Source: a virus. From it: a stretch of DNA of 64,000 bases. The translations under genes were made by a program, and so were the position numbers. Within the stretch, counting starts at the first letter, position 1. Every line of letters starts with the position of its first letter. Shown piece after piece: positions 55,473-63,263 of the stretch. The stretch covers positions 1-64,000 of the IMG/VR virus record IMGVR_UViG_3300046459_000436. One strand, written 5' to 3'. A model generated the notes under the pieces. The model ran no database searches. It was not told where the DNA came from and saw only the letters and a list, made by a program, of their open reading frames with translations.

Positions 55473-56398
55473 CAGAAAACTCCGCGTTCTTCGGGTGAGG
55501 GTTGGTAGGCGCGGCCGTTGCCGCGTTGCGCTCGTTCGGACTTGTGGTTGGCGGAGTCGCGCATCCACTTCTGCCAGGCGTCGTGCCAGTTGCGCTTTCG
55601 CCGGCCTTCGGAACGCCAGTAGGAGATGAACTGTTCGGTCTCGAACTGGGGGTCGAGGGCCTGGCCGAAGGTCGAGACGGACCAGCGGCGCATCTGATCG
55701 TTGAGGTGGAAGTCGTCTGGAATGAGGTGAAGACCGGTGGTCCCAGGGCCCTCGCTGTGGCTAGGGCGCCCGCCCTCTCTTTCTTGTACTGGTGGTTGAT
55801 TGGTGGTTGGGCGCCAAGATTTTGGGTGTGTTTCCGCAGGTGGGGGCCCTGTGTCACAGGCTTTGCGCCTGTGAGTCACAGGCTTTGCGCCTGTGACGGC
55901 CAGGCTTTGCGCCTGTGACATCGCAGATTCGCTGTCCGGTATGTCGCCTGTCACAGACTCTGAGTGCGTGACCGTCACGGACTCTGCGCCCGTGACGGTC
56001 ACAGGCTTTGCGCCTGTGACGCGCTTCGCACGGGACCGCCGCTTGCGCTCGGCAGCCGCGGTGCGGAGTGCGTCCTCCTCGGCCTCCAACTCCTTCCAGT
56101 CCGAAGCCGGCCGACGCAGATCGACTGCAAGCCGCCAGCACGTCCGGCCGCCTACGACTCCGTCCCGCTTGATCAGCCCTGCCTGCTCCAGGCGGCGCAT
56201 CGCGCGTTCGGTTGTCGTCTTGTCGTAGCCGGTGCGGTACCTGATGCGGAGCATCGAGGGGTGCGCGTTCGAGCCGTCCTTGCGGGCATGCTCGGCGAGC
56301 GCTTGGAGGACGTGCCGGGCTGTGGTGTCCGGCTTACCTCCCACGGTGCGCAGCATGGGGGCGTCATCCATGGCCCACTGCACTGCCTCGTTGCTCAC
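55472..56398 (-). CDS. Replication initiator with wHTH start and iteron-encoded linker (lambda-O-like)
   Basis: A 308-residue protein. Residues 20-95 are a winged helix (ARHVLQALAEHARKDGSNAH; YDKTTTERAMRRLEQAGLIK). Residues 127-183 are a low-complexity linker with repeats of VTGAKPVT and related units, encoded by palindromic iterons. The C-terminus (FGQALDPQFETEQFISYWRS; RKRNWHDAWQKWMRDSA) is the DnaT/helicase-loader-like end of phage initiators. The next gene is the helicase. It should bind the iterons in its own gene and load the helicase. GTG start; a repressor gene faces it. Confidence 0.85.
   Translation of the reverse strand: MSNEAVQWAMDDAPMLRTVGGKPDTTARHVLQALAEHARKDGSNAHPSMLRIRYRTGYDKTTTERAMRRLEQAGLIKRDGVVGGRTCWRLAVDLRRPASDWKELEAEEDALRTAAAERKRRSRAKRVTGAKPVTVTGAESVTVTHSESVTGDIPDSESAMSQAQSLAVTGAKPVTHRRKACDTGPPPAETHPKSWRPTTNQPPVQEREGGRPSHSEGPGTTGLHLIPDDFHLNDQMRRWSVSTFGQALDPQFETEQFISYWRSEGRRKRNWHDAWQKWMRDSANHKSERAQRGNGRAYQPSPEERGVF
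55854..56019. repeat. Six palindromic iterons inside the initiator gene, probable origin
   Basis: The full unit is 21 bp with 8-bp arms TCACAGGC and GCCTGTGA around TTTGC. Copies: 55854-55874, 55876-55896, 55999-56019 (perfect); 55901-55918 (left arm shortened); 55951-55971 and 55975-55995 (arms altered, outer TCAC/GTGA kept). Steps are 22-24 bp. An ori made of iterons within the initiator gene is the layout of phage lambda. Confidence 0.8.
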
Positions 56399-56513
56399 GT
56401 ATCTCTTCTCTCGGGGTCATCCGTGCTGGTCAGGGCCGCTTTACGGCAGCACTCATGGGGGCTTCGAGAGGGAGGTCCCCACCCCTTTGGCACATCGCCA
56501 GCTTACCCCAGGG

Positions 56514-56590
56514 TGACCGGTCAGGTGATAGCCACGTGCAATCATTTTGCGGGCCAGGGGGTGATAGGTCACCGACCAGTCAGTTACAGT
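56514..56590. promoter_or_regulatory. Operator and leaderless promoter of the replication control locus
   Basis: Palindrome TGACCGGTCA (56514-56523) is followed at once by GGTGATAG (56524-56531). GGTGATAG recurs at 56560 as part of GGTGATAGGTCACC (56560-56573), itself a dyad. A -10-like TACAGT lies at 56585-56590, six bases before the ATG of the RHH gene, indicating a leaderless mRNA. The sites lie in the 198-base gap between the divergent initiator and RHH genes; the rest of the gap shows no gene. Confidence 0.6.
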
Positions 56591-56596
56591 GGCGTC

Positions 56597-56809
56597 ATGA
56601 CTACGAAAGGCACCCCGGGAAGAGTCGTCCGCATCGAGGACGATCTTTGGGATGACTTCGAACAGGTCTGCAAGGCGAAGGGTCTCGCCCGCGCCACGGA
56701 CATCCGCATGTACGTCGTGCGTGAGGTCACCGCCTGGCGCGAGAAGCAGGACCGCCAGGCCGCCATCAAGCGCCGGCTCGCGAAGACCGCCGAAGCCCCC
56801 GACGCCTGA
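56597..56809 (+). CDS. Ribbon-helix-helix repressor-like protein
   Basis: A 70-residue protein: GRVVRIEDDLWDDFEQVCKA, KGLARATDIRMYVVREVTAW, a beta strand followed by two helices as in CopG/Arc proteins, then a basic tail (AIKRRLAKTAE). It is divergent from the initiator gene across palindromic operators. By analogy with CopG it may repress initiator transcription and its own. Leaderless ATG. Confidence 0.8.
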   Translation: MTTKGTPGRVVRIEDDLWDDFEQVCKAKGLARATDIRMYVVREVTAWREKQDRQAAIKRRLAKTAEAPDA

Positions 56810-56824
56810 CCCCCGCTCCCCCTT

Positions 56825-56847
56825 CGCCCCGCCCCCGCGGCGGGGCG
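56825..56847. terminator. Convergent terminator
   Basis: CGCCCCGCC and GGCGGGGCG pair around CCCGC between the RHH gene and the converging WhiB-like gene. Confidence 0.7.
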
Positions 56848-56862
56848 TCCCCATGCCCGCGT

Positions 56863-57141
56863 TCACCGCGCACCGTCCTCGTCGCCCGAGGCCCCGGCTA
56901 TGGCGGCCCGTTCGGCCGCGCTCTTCCCGCCGAGGACTCCGGCTCTCCCGTTGGCGCCGGCGGTGCCTTCCTGCTCCAGTGCCCAGGTGAGGCAGCGCGC
57001 TTCGATCGGGCACCGGCCGCAGACGGTCTTCGCTGCGACAGCACGGGTGGCCCACGACATGCCCGGTACGCGCTTGTCGCCGAACAGCGGCATGTTGTCG
57101 GGGATGAGGCACAGGCCGGCGGCCTGCCAGTCGGCGGTCAT
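56863..57141 (-). CDS. WhiB-like protein, copy 2
   Basis: A 92-residue protein with the four-Cys WhiB pattern: GLCLIPDNMPLF, then TVCGRCPIEARCLTWALEQE. The later GVLGGKSAAER replaces the usual GVWGG. WhiB-like proteins bind an iron-sulfur cluster and interact with sigma-A; phage copies can redirect host transcription. ATG start overlapping the end of the previous gene. Confidence 0.88.
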   Translation of the reverse strand: MTADWQAAGLCLIPDNMPLFGDKRVPGMSWATRAVAAKTVCGRCPIEARCLTWALEQEGTAGANGRAGVLGGKSAAERAAIAGASGDEDGAR

Positions 57142-57413
57142 GCGGCACCTGCTGTCTGCTGCCGACGTTCGCGGCCGATGCGGTACCGCTGGTGTCGGTC
57201 GAGTCCGCCGTATACGCCGGCGCGGTATGCGGGGGTGCTGTCGCCTTCGCGTTCGAGGGCGTAGGCCAGGCATTCGGGCCGGACCCTGCAGTGCGCGCAG
57301 ACGGCCTTCGCCTCGCGGGTCTGGGTCAGGGCGACGTAGCCGACACCGTCGGGAAACATGACTTCCGGCCCGACGGTGACGCAGCGGGCGTCGAGCGTCC
57401 AGGCGGGGATCAT
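57138..57413 (-). CDS. WhiB-like protein, copy 1
   Basis: A 91-residue protein: DARCVTVGPEVMFPDG, then AKAVCAHCRVRPECLAYALE and AGVYGGLDRHQRYRIGRERR (GVYGG turn and basic end). Four Cys in the WhiB order. It is directly followed by a second WhiB-like gene. ATG start with a four-base overlap with the HNH gene. Confidence 0.88.
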   Translation of the reverse strand: MIPAWTLDARCVTVGPEVMFPDGVGYVALTQTREAKAVCAHCRVRPECLAYALEREGDSTPAYRAGVYGGLDRHQRYRIGRERRQQTAGAA

Positions 57414-58045
57414 GACGCCACCGCCTGCTTCTGGAGTTCTTTCTGCCGTGCACTGGTGGTGATGTCTTCGATGTGGGCGGGTTGGACGCACAGGTCATGG
57501 CCGCAGTGGGGGCGGGCTGATCCATGGGGGTCGTTGCCGGTGTGGAGTTGGTAGGCGATGCGGGCGGCGAGGTAGTTGCGGTTCCGGTAGCGGAACCGGG
57601 GGACGCCGCCAGTGGTGACGGAGCCGGTCCAGAGGAGGTGTCCGTCGTCGGCGGGCTGGGTGTAACTGGCCCACCGTTCTTCGATGAATTCCTGGGCTTT
57701 GGCGGGCTTGGCGTCGATGCGGCTGCCGTCGGGGTTGAAGTCGCGGTCGGGCCAGCCGTCCTTGTTCCAACGGAGGATGGTGCGGGCGTTGGCGCCGACG
57801 CGCTCGGCGACCAGCTTGTTGCGGCGGGCTATGTCGTCCTCGTAGGACAGGAGGGCGTAGAGGCGCCGCGCGGTCTCGTACTTCTCGGCCTCGTTGAGTT
57901 CGGCCGGCTCGCCGTTGAGGGCGCGTTCCATGGCCATGACGTCGTAGGGGCCGTCGTTGAGGGTTTCGGTGTCCCAGATGTAGAAGCGGGACCGGTGGCC
58001 CATCGGGTTGGAGCCGGCGAGGGGCTCCCAGTGGGCGGTGCTCAC
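57410..58045 (-). CDS. HNH endonuclease
   Basis: A 211-residue protein. An HTH-like part (NKLVAERVGANARTILRWNK) precedes a C-terminal HNH domain: HLLWTGSVTTGGVPRFRYRN, YQLHTGNDPHGSARPHCGHD, LCVQPAHIEDITTSARQKEL. This is the compact HNH seen in free-standing phage nucleases. Possibly a homing enzyme. GTG after GAGGAGG. Confidence 0.8.
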   Translation of the reverse strand: MSTAHWEPLAGSNPMGHRSRFYIWDTETLNDGPYDVMAMERALNGEPAELNEAEKYETARRLYALLSYEDDIARRNKLVAERVGANARTILRWNKDGWPDRDFNPDGSRIDAKPAKAQEFIEERWASYTQPADDGHLLWTGSVTTGGVPRFRYRNRNYLAARIAYQLHTGNDPHGSARPHCGHDLCVQPAHIEDITTSARQKELQKQAVAS

Positions 58046-58377
58046 CGCGGGTCCTCCTCGCCGATGTAGTCGTAGGCGGGCATCGCCCACAGCCGCTCGC
58101 ACAGGTCGAGCGCCTCGGCTGCGTCGATGTGCGCGTAGAGGTCGGCCTGTGCCTCGAGGTCGACCGGCCATCCGTCCCCGCCGCCGGCGTTGTCTGCCCA
58201 CGGCGCCCCGTTCTCCTCGGCGTCGCTCGCGGTGGCTTCGGTCCGCATGTCGCGCGGGTCACTGGTTCCGAGCCACACGCCGACCGCGAGACAGGCGGCG
58301 ACCAGGGCGGTGAGGTGCCAGGGGCTGGAGCAGAACCAGGCGAGGAAGCAGACGGCGGCCCAGACGTAGTCGCTCAT
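58042..58377 (-). CDS. Membrane-anchored acidic protein (111 aa)
   Basis: A 111-residue protein with two N-terminal hydrophobic segments (YVWAAVCFLAWFCSSPWHLT; ALVAACLAVGVWLGT) and an acidic rest (ATASDAEENGAPWADNAGGG; AAEALDLCERLWAMPAYDY). ATG start. Function unknown. Confidence 0.6.
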   Translation of the reverse strand: MSDYVWAAVCFLAWFCSSPWHLTALVAACLAVGVWLGTSDPRDMRTEATASDAEENGAPWADNAGGGDGWPVDLEAQADLYAHIDAAEALDLCERLWAMPAYDYIGEEDPR

Positions 58378-58745
58378 GCCGCCCTCCGCTCGGCCGCGCG
58401 GCCCGCACGCCGGTCAGTAAGGAACTTGCGTCCGGCGCCGGTCAGCCGGTAGATGCCGACCTTCTTGCCGTGGGCCTTCGGGTTGACGGAGGGGACTTCG
58501 CCGACGGGGCGGAGGATGAGCGGGCTTTCAAGCTCGATGAGACTGCGGAAGTACAGGCCGGCCCGCTTGCAGGCGTCCTCGGGGAGGACGGTCCGCAGGT
58601 CGTTCATGCCGAAGGGCTGGCCGTCGGAGGCGATGGCGAGGACGGCCTGGTCGAGGAGCGCGGTGTCCCAGTCGGTGACGGTCTTGTAGAGGGAGGCGAG
58701 GGTGGCGTTGGCTTCGGCGCGGGCCTGCTCGGGCGTGATGGTCAT
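58374..58745 (-). CDS. Winged-helix-like protein (123 aa)
   Basis: A 123-residue protein: LLDQAVLAIASDGQPFGMND, RTVLPEDACKRAGLYFRSLI and KKVGIYRLTGAGRKFLTDRR, the strand-helix order of a winged helix with a basic wing. Start ATG overlapping the previous gene. Probably DNA binding, possibly a regulator. Confidence 0.6.
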   Translation of the reverse strand: MTITPEQARAEANATLASLYKTVTDWDTALLDQAVLAIASDGQPFGMNDLRTVLPEDACKRAGLYFRSLIELESPLILRPVGEVPSVNPKAHGKKVGIYRLTGAGRKFLTDRRAGRAAERRAA

Positions 58746-59053
58746 GACGTGGCCCCCTCGTCGACAAGCTCGGCGTCCTGACCGACTGCGATCTCGGCGA
58801 TCTCGTCATCGGTCATCAGGTAGGCGGGGATGCGGCCGTTGATGAGGGCGTGTCGGATGTCGTTGCCGGCCTGCCGGGTCTGCATGGCCCGGGCTCGGCC
58901 GACGTCGGTGGTGGCCTGGTCGGCGATCTGCAGGTAGCGGTCGGAGAGGAGGCCGAGGGCGGTCTGCATCCGGACGGCCTCGTCGTGGATCGGGTCGTGG
59001 CTGGGTCCGTCGTGGGCGAGGGCTACGAGCAGTCGGCGGAGGAAGGTGCGCAT
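58742..59053 (-). CDS. Hypothetical protein (103 aa)
   Basis: A 103-residue helical protein: IHDEAVRMQTALGLLSDRYL, QIADQATTDVGRARAMQTRQ, then MTDDEIAEIAVGQDAEL. ATG start. Function unknown. Confidence 0.55.
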   Translation of the reverse strand: MRTFLRRLLVALAHDGPSHDPIHDEAVRMQTALGLLSDRYLQIADQATTDVGRARAMQTRQAGNDIRHALINGRIPAYLMTDDEIAEIAVGQDAELVDEGATS

Positions 59054-59072
59054 GGGAGACTCCTGGTGGTCT

Positions 59073-59109
59073 GCCGTGGCCGCGCTGTTTCGGGCAGCGC
59101 GGCCACGGC
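59073..59109 (-). terminator. 15-bp stem terminator
   Basis: GCCGTGGCCGCGCTG pairs perfectly with CAGCGCGGCCACGGC around a 7-base loop, ten bases past the exonuclease stop. It splits the recombination operon from the genes after it. Confidence 0.75.
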
Positions 59110-59119
59110 GAAGCGGGGG

Positions 59120-59881
59120 TTACGGGGTGGGCGGTTCGGCGTCAGCCGGGACCGTGGCGGGGATCAGCGGCCAGAACTGGTTGACGTTCACGTCGGGGTT
59201 CAGCCGGCGCAGGTGCTCCTGGAACGGGCCAGCCCAGCGGGTGTGCCACTTGATCTGCCAGGCGTGCAGCTGGTGGGCGTCGACCTGCAGCTCGGGGTAC
59301 TTCTCGCCGATGCGCACGGCGACCTCGAGCGCAGCCTGCGCATCGGCGGCAGCGGTGTGGGCGTCGGTCAGTTCGACGCCGTAGTGGGCGCAGAGCGCCT
59401 CGAGCCGCCGCTTGCCCTTGCGGTACTTGTCGGCCGCGCGGTCCAGAACGAGCGGGTCAACGATCGGCGCGACCGGTCCCCCGTTCCGGTCGGCCAGTGT
59501 CGGCAGACCGTGACGGGTGCATTCGCGGTCGAGGATGCTCAAATCGAACGGCGCATTCATGATCACGATCGAGGCGCGGGAGGCGAGTTCGTCGGCCAGG
59601 GCCTCGGCGATCTCGTCGATGACCAGCGCGGCGGGCTGCCCGTGCGCCCTGGCGTGCTCTGTCGTGATGCCGTGCACGTTGCTCGCCTCGACGGGGATGT
59701 CGACCTGCGGGTCGGCCAGCCACAGGCGCGGCTCCCGACCGGGCACCACCAGGGCGGCGCTGACGATGCGCGCCTCGTCGACATCCGTCCCCGTGGTCTC
59801 CGTGTCGAAGCCAGCGAGGTAGCCGAGGTGCCACGGGGCGCCGAGTACGCCGCCCTGCTCGGGCTGCACGAAGGCGGTCAT
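59120..59881 (-). CDS. DnaQ-like (DEDDh) 3'-5' exonuclease
   Basis: A 253-residue nuclease. Motif ExoI is FDTETTG (25-31), ExoII VIMNAPFDLSIL with the Asp (about 105-117), and ExoIII HTAAADAQAA (about 176-185) with His and Asp. It may proofread or trim ends in phage recombination. It follows RecT and a linked gene, suggesting a RecT-exonuclease unit in place of RecE. ATG overlapping the previous TGA. Confidence 0.9.
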   Translation of the reverse strand: MTAFVQPEQGGVLGAPWHLGYLAGFDTETTGTDVDEARIVSAALVVPGREPRLWLADPQVDIPVEASNVHGITTEHARAHGQPAALVIDEIAEALADELASRASIVIMNAPFDLSILDRECTRHGLPTLADRNGGPVAPIVDPLVLDRAADKYRKGKRRLEALCAHYGVELTDAHTAAADAQAALEVAVRIGEKYPELQVDAHQLHAWQIKWHTRWAGPFQEHLRRLNPDVNVNQFWPLIPATVPADAEPPTP

Positions 59882-60408
59882 GATGCGGCCTCCGTGACGG
59901 GCGCCGGTGCGATCTGCGGCAACTCGAGGTGGGCGAGCTTCCCGTCACGCCAGGCGGCGGCGATGGCCTCGCGGCCGTCCTTCGTGGGCCGCACCGAGTG
60001 GGTGAGGCTGCGGGTCGCGCGGACCTCGACGCCGGGCACGTCCTCGACGACGCCCGTCTCCTTGTCGGCCACGACGGCGACGCCGGCCGCGGTCATCTCC
60101 GCCAGCAGCGCGGTGGTGTAGGCGGGGCGGACTTCGGTGACGACGCGGGAGGTGACGTTGTGCGGCGAGTAGGTGCGGACGAACTCGAGGAACGCCTTGT
60201 CGTCGGTGACGACCGCGGCGGGCTTCGGGTCGGAGCGGGAGATCGTAGCGACCTTCGTGCCGTCGGGAAGGGCGGCTTCCACGCTCTTGGCGCCGGTGGT
60301 GATGAGGGCTTCCTGCATGCTGGCCTTCACCTCCTTCAGGCGATCGAGTACGGCGTCGGCGAGGGTCTTGAGGGCGGCCTCTTCGAGGGCGAGCTGGCTC
60401 AGGTCCAT
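59878..60408 (-). CDS. RecT-associated hypothetical protein (176 aa)
   Basis: A 176-residue protein: LEEAALKTLADAVLDRLKEV, VATISRSDPKPAAVV, FLEFVRTYSPHNVTSRVVTE, VRATRSLTHSVRPTKDGREA. ATG start. Proteins of this kind lie beside RecT in actinophages; the function is unknown to me. Confidence 0.6.
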   Translation of the reverse strand: MDLSQLALEEAALKTLADAVLDRLKEVKASMQEALITTGAKSVEAALPDGTKVATISRSDPKPAAVVTDDKAFLEFVRTYSPHNVTSRVVTEVRPAYTTALLAEMTAAGVAVVADKETGVVEDVPGVEVRATRSLTHSVRPTKDGREAIAAAWRDGKLAHLELPQIAPAPVTEAAS

Positions 60409-60430
60409 GGGCTGTGTTCTCCTGTTGGGT

Positions 60431-60459
60431 GGCCGCCCCCGATATCCGCGGGGGCGGCC
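60431..60459 (-). terminator. GC hairpin between RecT and the following gene
   Basis: GGCCGCCCCCG and CGGGGGCGGCC pair (11 bp) around a 7-base loop. It may be a partial terminator or an mRNA processing or stability element. Confidence 0.6.
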
Positions 60460-60476
60460 GTTGTGCGTGCGGGGGG

Positions 60477-61565
60477 TTAGGCAGCGGTGCCGCGGAGTTC
60501 GGTGAGGAAGCCGCGGATCTGGGCGGCGGTGGCCTCGGACAGGGGCAGGCCCTTGGCGCCCTCGAAGTCGGCGGCGATGCCCGGCAGTCCGGAGGCGTCG
60601 GCCCAGGCGCGCAGTTCGCGCTCGGCGGCCTGCGCGTCCGACTCGGGGTTGTCCGTCACAATCTCGGCGTCCACCGCGTCATCGCTCTGCTCGGCGGCGG
60701 CCTTCTGCTTGCCGACGTCGGCGATCTGCGCCAGGTACTCCGGCACCGCGCCCTCACCCTTGGCGTCCTGCCAGATGAGCCGCACCGTGGCGGCGTCCGG
60801 CGCGGCGAGCGCCTCGTGCAGGTAGTCGCGGCCTGCGGGGGTCAGCGATTCCGGCGGTACGTCCGCCGTGCCCGCCTGCACGGTCGCCGCGGGCGTGGCC
60901 CACTGGTCCGCCTGTCCGGCCGGGACCGAGCGGAGCTGCTGGACTTCCGCTTCCATCGGCAGACCCTCGGCGTCCACCCGGGCGCCCAACTCCTCGGGCG
61001 TGTAGATCGCGCCGTGCAGCACCTCGGGGCAGGCGGAGCGCACGCACTCGGAGATTGCGCGCGCCCGCAGCATCGCCCGCGGGTACTTCTCCCAACTCTG
61101 CTTCTCGCCCTTGCTGCTACGGGAGTAGGGACGGTTGTCGCGGATCTCGCACAGCCCGGCGGTGACGGCGTCGTCGAGGGTCCACTCGATGCGGTTCTCG
61201 AAGTCGGGGTCGTCGTTCCGCCAGATGCTTACCGCGCAGGACCCGTTGCCGGGGACGATGCGCACCTTGTGGCCGGCGGAGCGCGCCCGGGACAGCATCA
61301 GGTCGGCGGACTGCGAGGGCTTGCCCTTGATGACGTGGATGGTGGTGATGGTGGTGACGACGTCCAGGTTGAGGGCGCGGCCGTACTCGAGGGCCCACAG
61401 CACGGAGGCGGGCTGGCGGCGGTAGGCGTCGGGCAGGAGCGGCGTGTCGGCGAGGGCCTCGCAGAACAGCCACGCGTCGTGCGGGGTCATGTTGGCGAGG
61501 GAGAGGGCGCCTGCGCCACGGGGGGCGGGGGCTGTCGGCTGGCGGGTGGCGATTTCGGTGCTCAC
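60477..61565 (-). CDS. recT: RecT family single-strand annealing protein
   Basis: A 362-residue protein. The RecT core is at about 25-210: PHDAWLFCEALADTPLLPDA, YGRALNLDVVTTITTIHVIK, GKPSQSADLMLSRARSAGHK, PRAMLRARAISECVRSACPE. The C-terminus is acidic and variable. RecT anneals complementary single strands in recombination-dependent replication. GTG after GGAGACACC, chosen over an upstream frame. The exonuclease follows two genes later. Confidence 0.92.
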   Translation of the reverse strand: MSTEIATRQPTAPAPRGAGALSLANMTPHDAWLFCEALADTPLLPDAYRRQPASVLWALEYGRALNLDVVTTITTIHVIKGKPSQSADLMLSRARSAGHKVRIVPGNGSCAVSIWRNDDPDFENRIEWTLDDAVTAGLCEIRDNRPYSRSSKGEKQSWEKYPRAMLRARAISECVRSACPEVLHGAIYTPEELGARVDAEGLPMEAEVQQLRSVPAGQADQWATPAATVQAGTADVPPESLTPAGRDYLHEALAAPDAATVRLIWQDAKGEGAVPEYLAQIADVGKQKAAAEQSDDAVDAEIVTDNPESDAQAAERELRAWADASGLPGIAADFEGAKGLPLSEATAAQIRGFLTELRGTAA

Positions 61566-61630
61566 GGTGTCTCCGGTGGTTGATGTTCGGGTGATGCGGG
61601 TGGTGCGGTGGATGTGGCGTTGGCGATTGG

Positions 61631-61669
61631 GGCGGCCCACGCCCGTCAGGGGGTTGGGCGTGGGCCGCC
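61631..61669 (-). terminator. 14-bp stem terminator
   Basis: GGCGGCCCACGCCC pairs with GGGCGTGGGCCGCC around 11 bases. A second stem (GGCCCGGA at 61673-61680 with 61700-61707) adjoins. They end the transcript of the VWA cluster before the recT leader. The 191-base gap holds no gene. Confidence 0.75.
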
Positions 61670-61756
61670 TGTGGCCCGGAACCGTTGGGGGGAGGTCGGT
61701 CCGGGCCGTTGGCGCCGTCTACTGGCGGGGGAGCCAGGAGGCGCCGGTCGGGGTGG

Positions 61757-61930
61757 TCAGAGGTGGTCGTCGATCACGTCGGCGGCGAACTCGATGGCGG
61801 GCGGTCCGACCCACACGACGAGGGCTCCGGCGATCCCTGCGACGGCCGTCCACAGTCCGCTGTGGCTGAGGCCCCAGGTGATCCCCGATGCGGCGGCGGC
61901 GAGCCCGAGACCGGCGAGGAAGCGGGTCAC
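61757..61930 (-). CDS. 57-residue membrane protein
   Basis: A 57-codon frame from GTG: FLAGLGLAAAASGITWGLSH, then LWTAVAGIAGALVVWVGPPA and an acidic end (FAADVIDDHL). Two membrane helices. Overlaps the previous TGA by four bases (GTGA). Function unknown. Confidence 0.5.
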   Translation of the reverse strand: MTRFLAGLGLAAAASGITWGLSHSGLWTAVAGIAGALVVWVGPPAIEFAADVIDDHL

Positions 61931-62673
61931 CGGACGATCCCGGCGGCGGTGGCAGCTGCCAGCCAGCCGGCGTACTCGTGGGTAAGCCCGTCGTACAGGT
62001 CGGCGTCGCGGATACCGCGCGGGTTCGTACCGGCACCGAAGAACGAGGCGTTGTCGACGGCCCGGCCGCGCAGGTCGTCGAGCTTCTCCAGGAAGCTGAC
62101 CCGCCCGCCGAAGCCGACGAACGCCCAGTGGATCGGCAGGTTGGATGCCTCGCGGAGGAGACGCTCGACGGCGCCCCGGTCGTCGGGTTCGCCGTCGGTC
62201 TGGAAGATGACGAACGCCGGGGCGGTGGCGCCGGAGGCCTGGTGCTCGTCGATGACGTTGCGCATCGCGGCGACGTAGTTGGTGGTGCCCCAGCGGACCG
62301 CGCTGTGGGTGCGGTCGATGACGCCCTGGTAGTTGTCGAGGCGCACGTCGAGCATGGCTTCGGCGGTGGAGTGGAAGTAGCCGACGGGCACCACGCCGTC
62401 GTCGTCGAGGTTGACGGACAGTCCGAGGGCCTGCTCGGCGAGGTGCTGGACGGAGCCGTCGCGGTAGTACGGGCGCATGCTGCCGGAGTGGTCGAGGACC
62501 AGGTACACGGCGGCGCGCTGCCCGGTGAGGCCCTTCTTCTCCAGTGAGATGGCGGCGGTCTTGGCGAGCGACACGAGGCCGGGTGCGGTCTGCTGGACCT
62601 TCTCCAGGCTGATCGCGGGGCCGGTGCCGGTCGGGGCCGACGGGGTGGCGGTGGGGCGGCGGAACAGACTCAC
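61927..62673 (-). CDS. VWA-domain protein, TerF-like
   Basis: A 248-residue protein. The VWA fold starts at about residue 54: VYLVLDHSGSMRPYYRDGSV with the metal site DHSGS (Asp61, Ser63, Ser65), then GTTNYVAAMRN and FVIFQTDGEPDD. The series LAEQALGLSVNLDDDGVVPV and YFHSTAEAML is typical of TerF-type stress VWA proteins. Role in a phage is unclear; perhaps metal-dependent protein binding in host takeover. GTG after ACAGGAG. Confidence 0.85.
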   Translation of the reverse strand: MSLFRRPTATPSAPTGTGPAISLEKVQQTAPGLVSLAKTAAISLEKKGLTGQRAAVYLVLDHSGSMRPYYRDGSVQHLAEQALGLSVNLDDDGVVPVGYFHSTAEAMLDVRLDNYQGVIDRTHSAVRWGTTNYVAAMRNVIDEHQASGATAPAFVIFQTDGEPDDRGAVERLLREASNLPIHWAFVGFGGRVSFLEKLDDLRGRAVDNASFFGAGTNPRGIRDADLYDGLTHEYAGWLAAATAAGIVR

Positions 62674-62744
62674 GGGGAACTCCTGTTTGATGTCAGTGGT
62701 GTCGCGCCCGGATTCCGCCCGGGCGCGGCGCTTCGGGTGGTGGG

Positions 62745-63263
62745 TCAGGTGGCGGCGGCCCGTGGTCCGCCGGAGACGGTGACCTTGTTGGCCTCGTCGA
62801 GCAGCCGCGACAGGACTCGCGCGGTGGCGGGGAAGCGCTGCTCGGGCGTCGGGTCGCCGAGTTCGACGGCCAGGACCGCCGGCCCGACGGGGGCCTTGGC
62901 GAGCGGCGAGTCCTGCAGTGGCGTGGGTTGCCACTTCTCGCGCCGCTGGTCGAGGTAGTCGTCGGGGAATTCGTCGCCGACGTGCTGCACCCCTCGCGGC
63001 ACCGTTGCCTGGTCCTCGATGGCGCTGGTATCGCGGACGCCGATCTGCGTGGACACGGCGGTGGCGTACTTCTCGTTCGCGTCAAGCGCCCGTGCAAGCT
63101 GGGTCTGCAGCTCGTTGACTTCGACGACGGCGTTCCCGAGTTCGCTGGCGGTGTGTCGCAGCCGGTTCCGGAGGCGCCGGCACTCTTCGCGGGCGGCGTC
63201 CCGGTCGTGGCGGAGGTGTCGTTTGGTGTAGCGGTGTGCGCCCGCTCCGGTGAAGGGCCTCAT
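62745..63263 (-). CDS. Coiled-coil protein (172 aa)
   Basis: A 172-residue protein: RHDRDAAREECRRLRNRLRH, TASELGNAVVEVNELQTQLA, RALDANEKYA form a coiled coil; the rest is Pro/Ala-rich (PTPLQDSPLAKAPVG) with a helical end. ATG start. An 8-bp hairpin (62704-62726) lies past its stop. Function unknown. Confidence 0.6.
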   Translation of the reverse strand: MRPFTGAGAHRYTKRHLRHDRDAAREECRRLRNRLRHTASELGNAVVEVNELQTQLARALDANEKYATAVSTQIGVRDTSAIEDQATVPRGVQHVGDEFPDDYLDQRREKWQPTPLQDSPLAKAPVGPAVLAVELGDPTPEQRFPATARVLSRLLDEANKVTVSGGPRAAAT

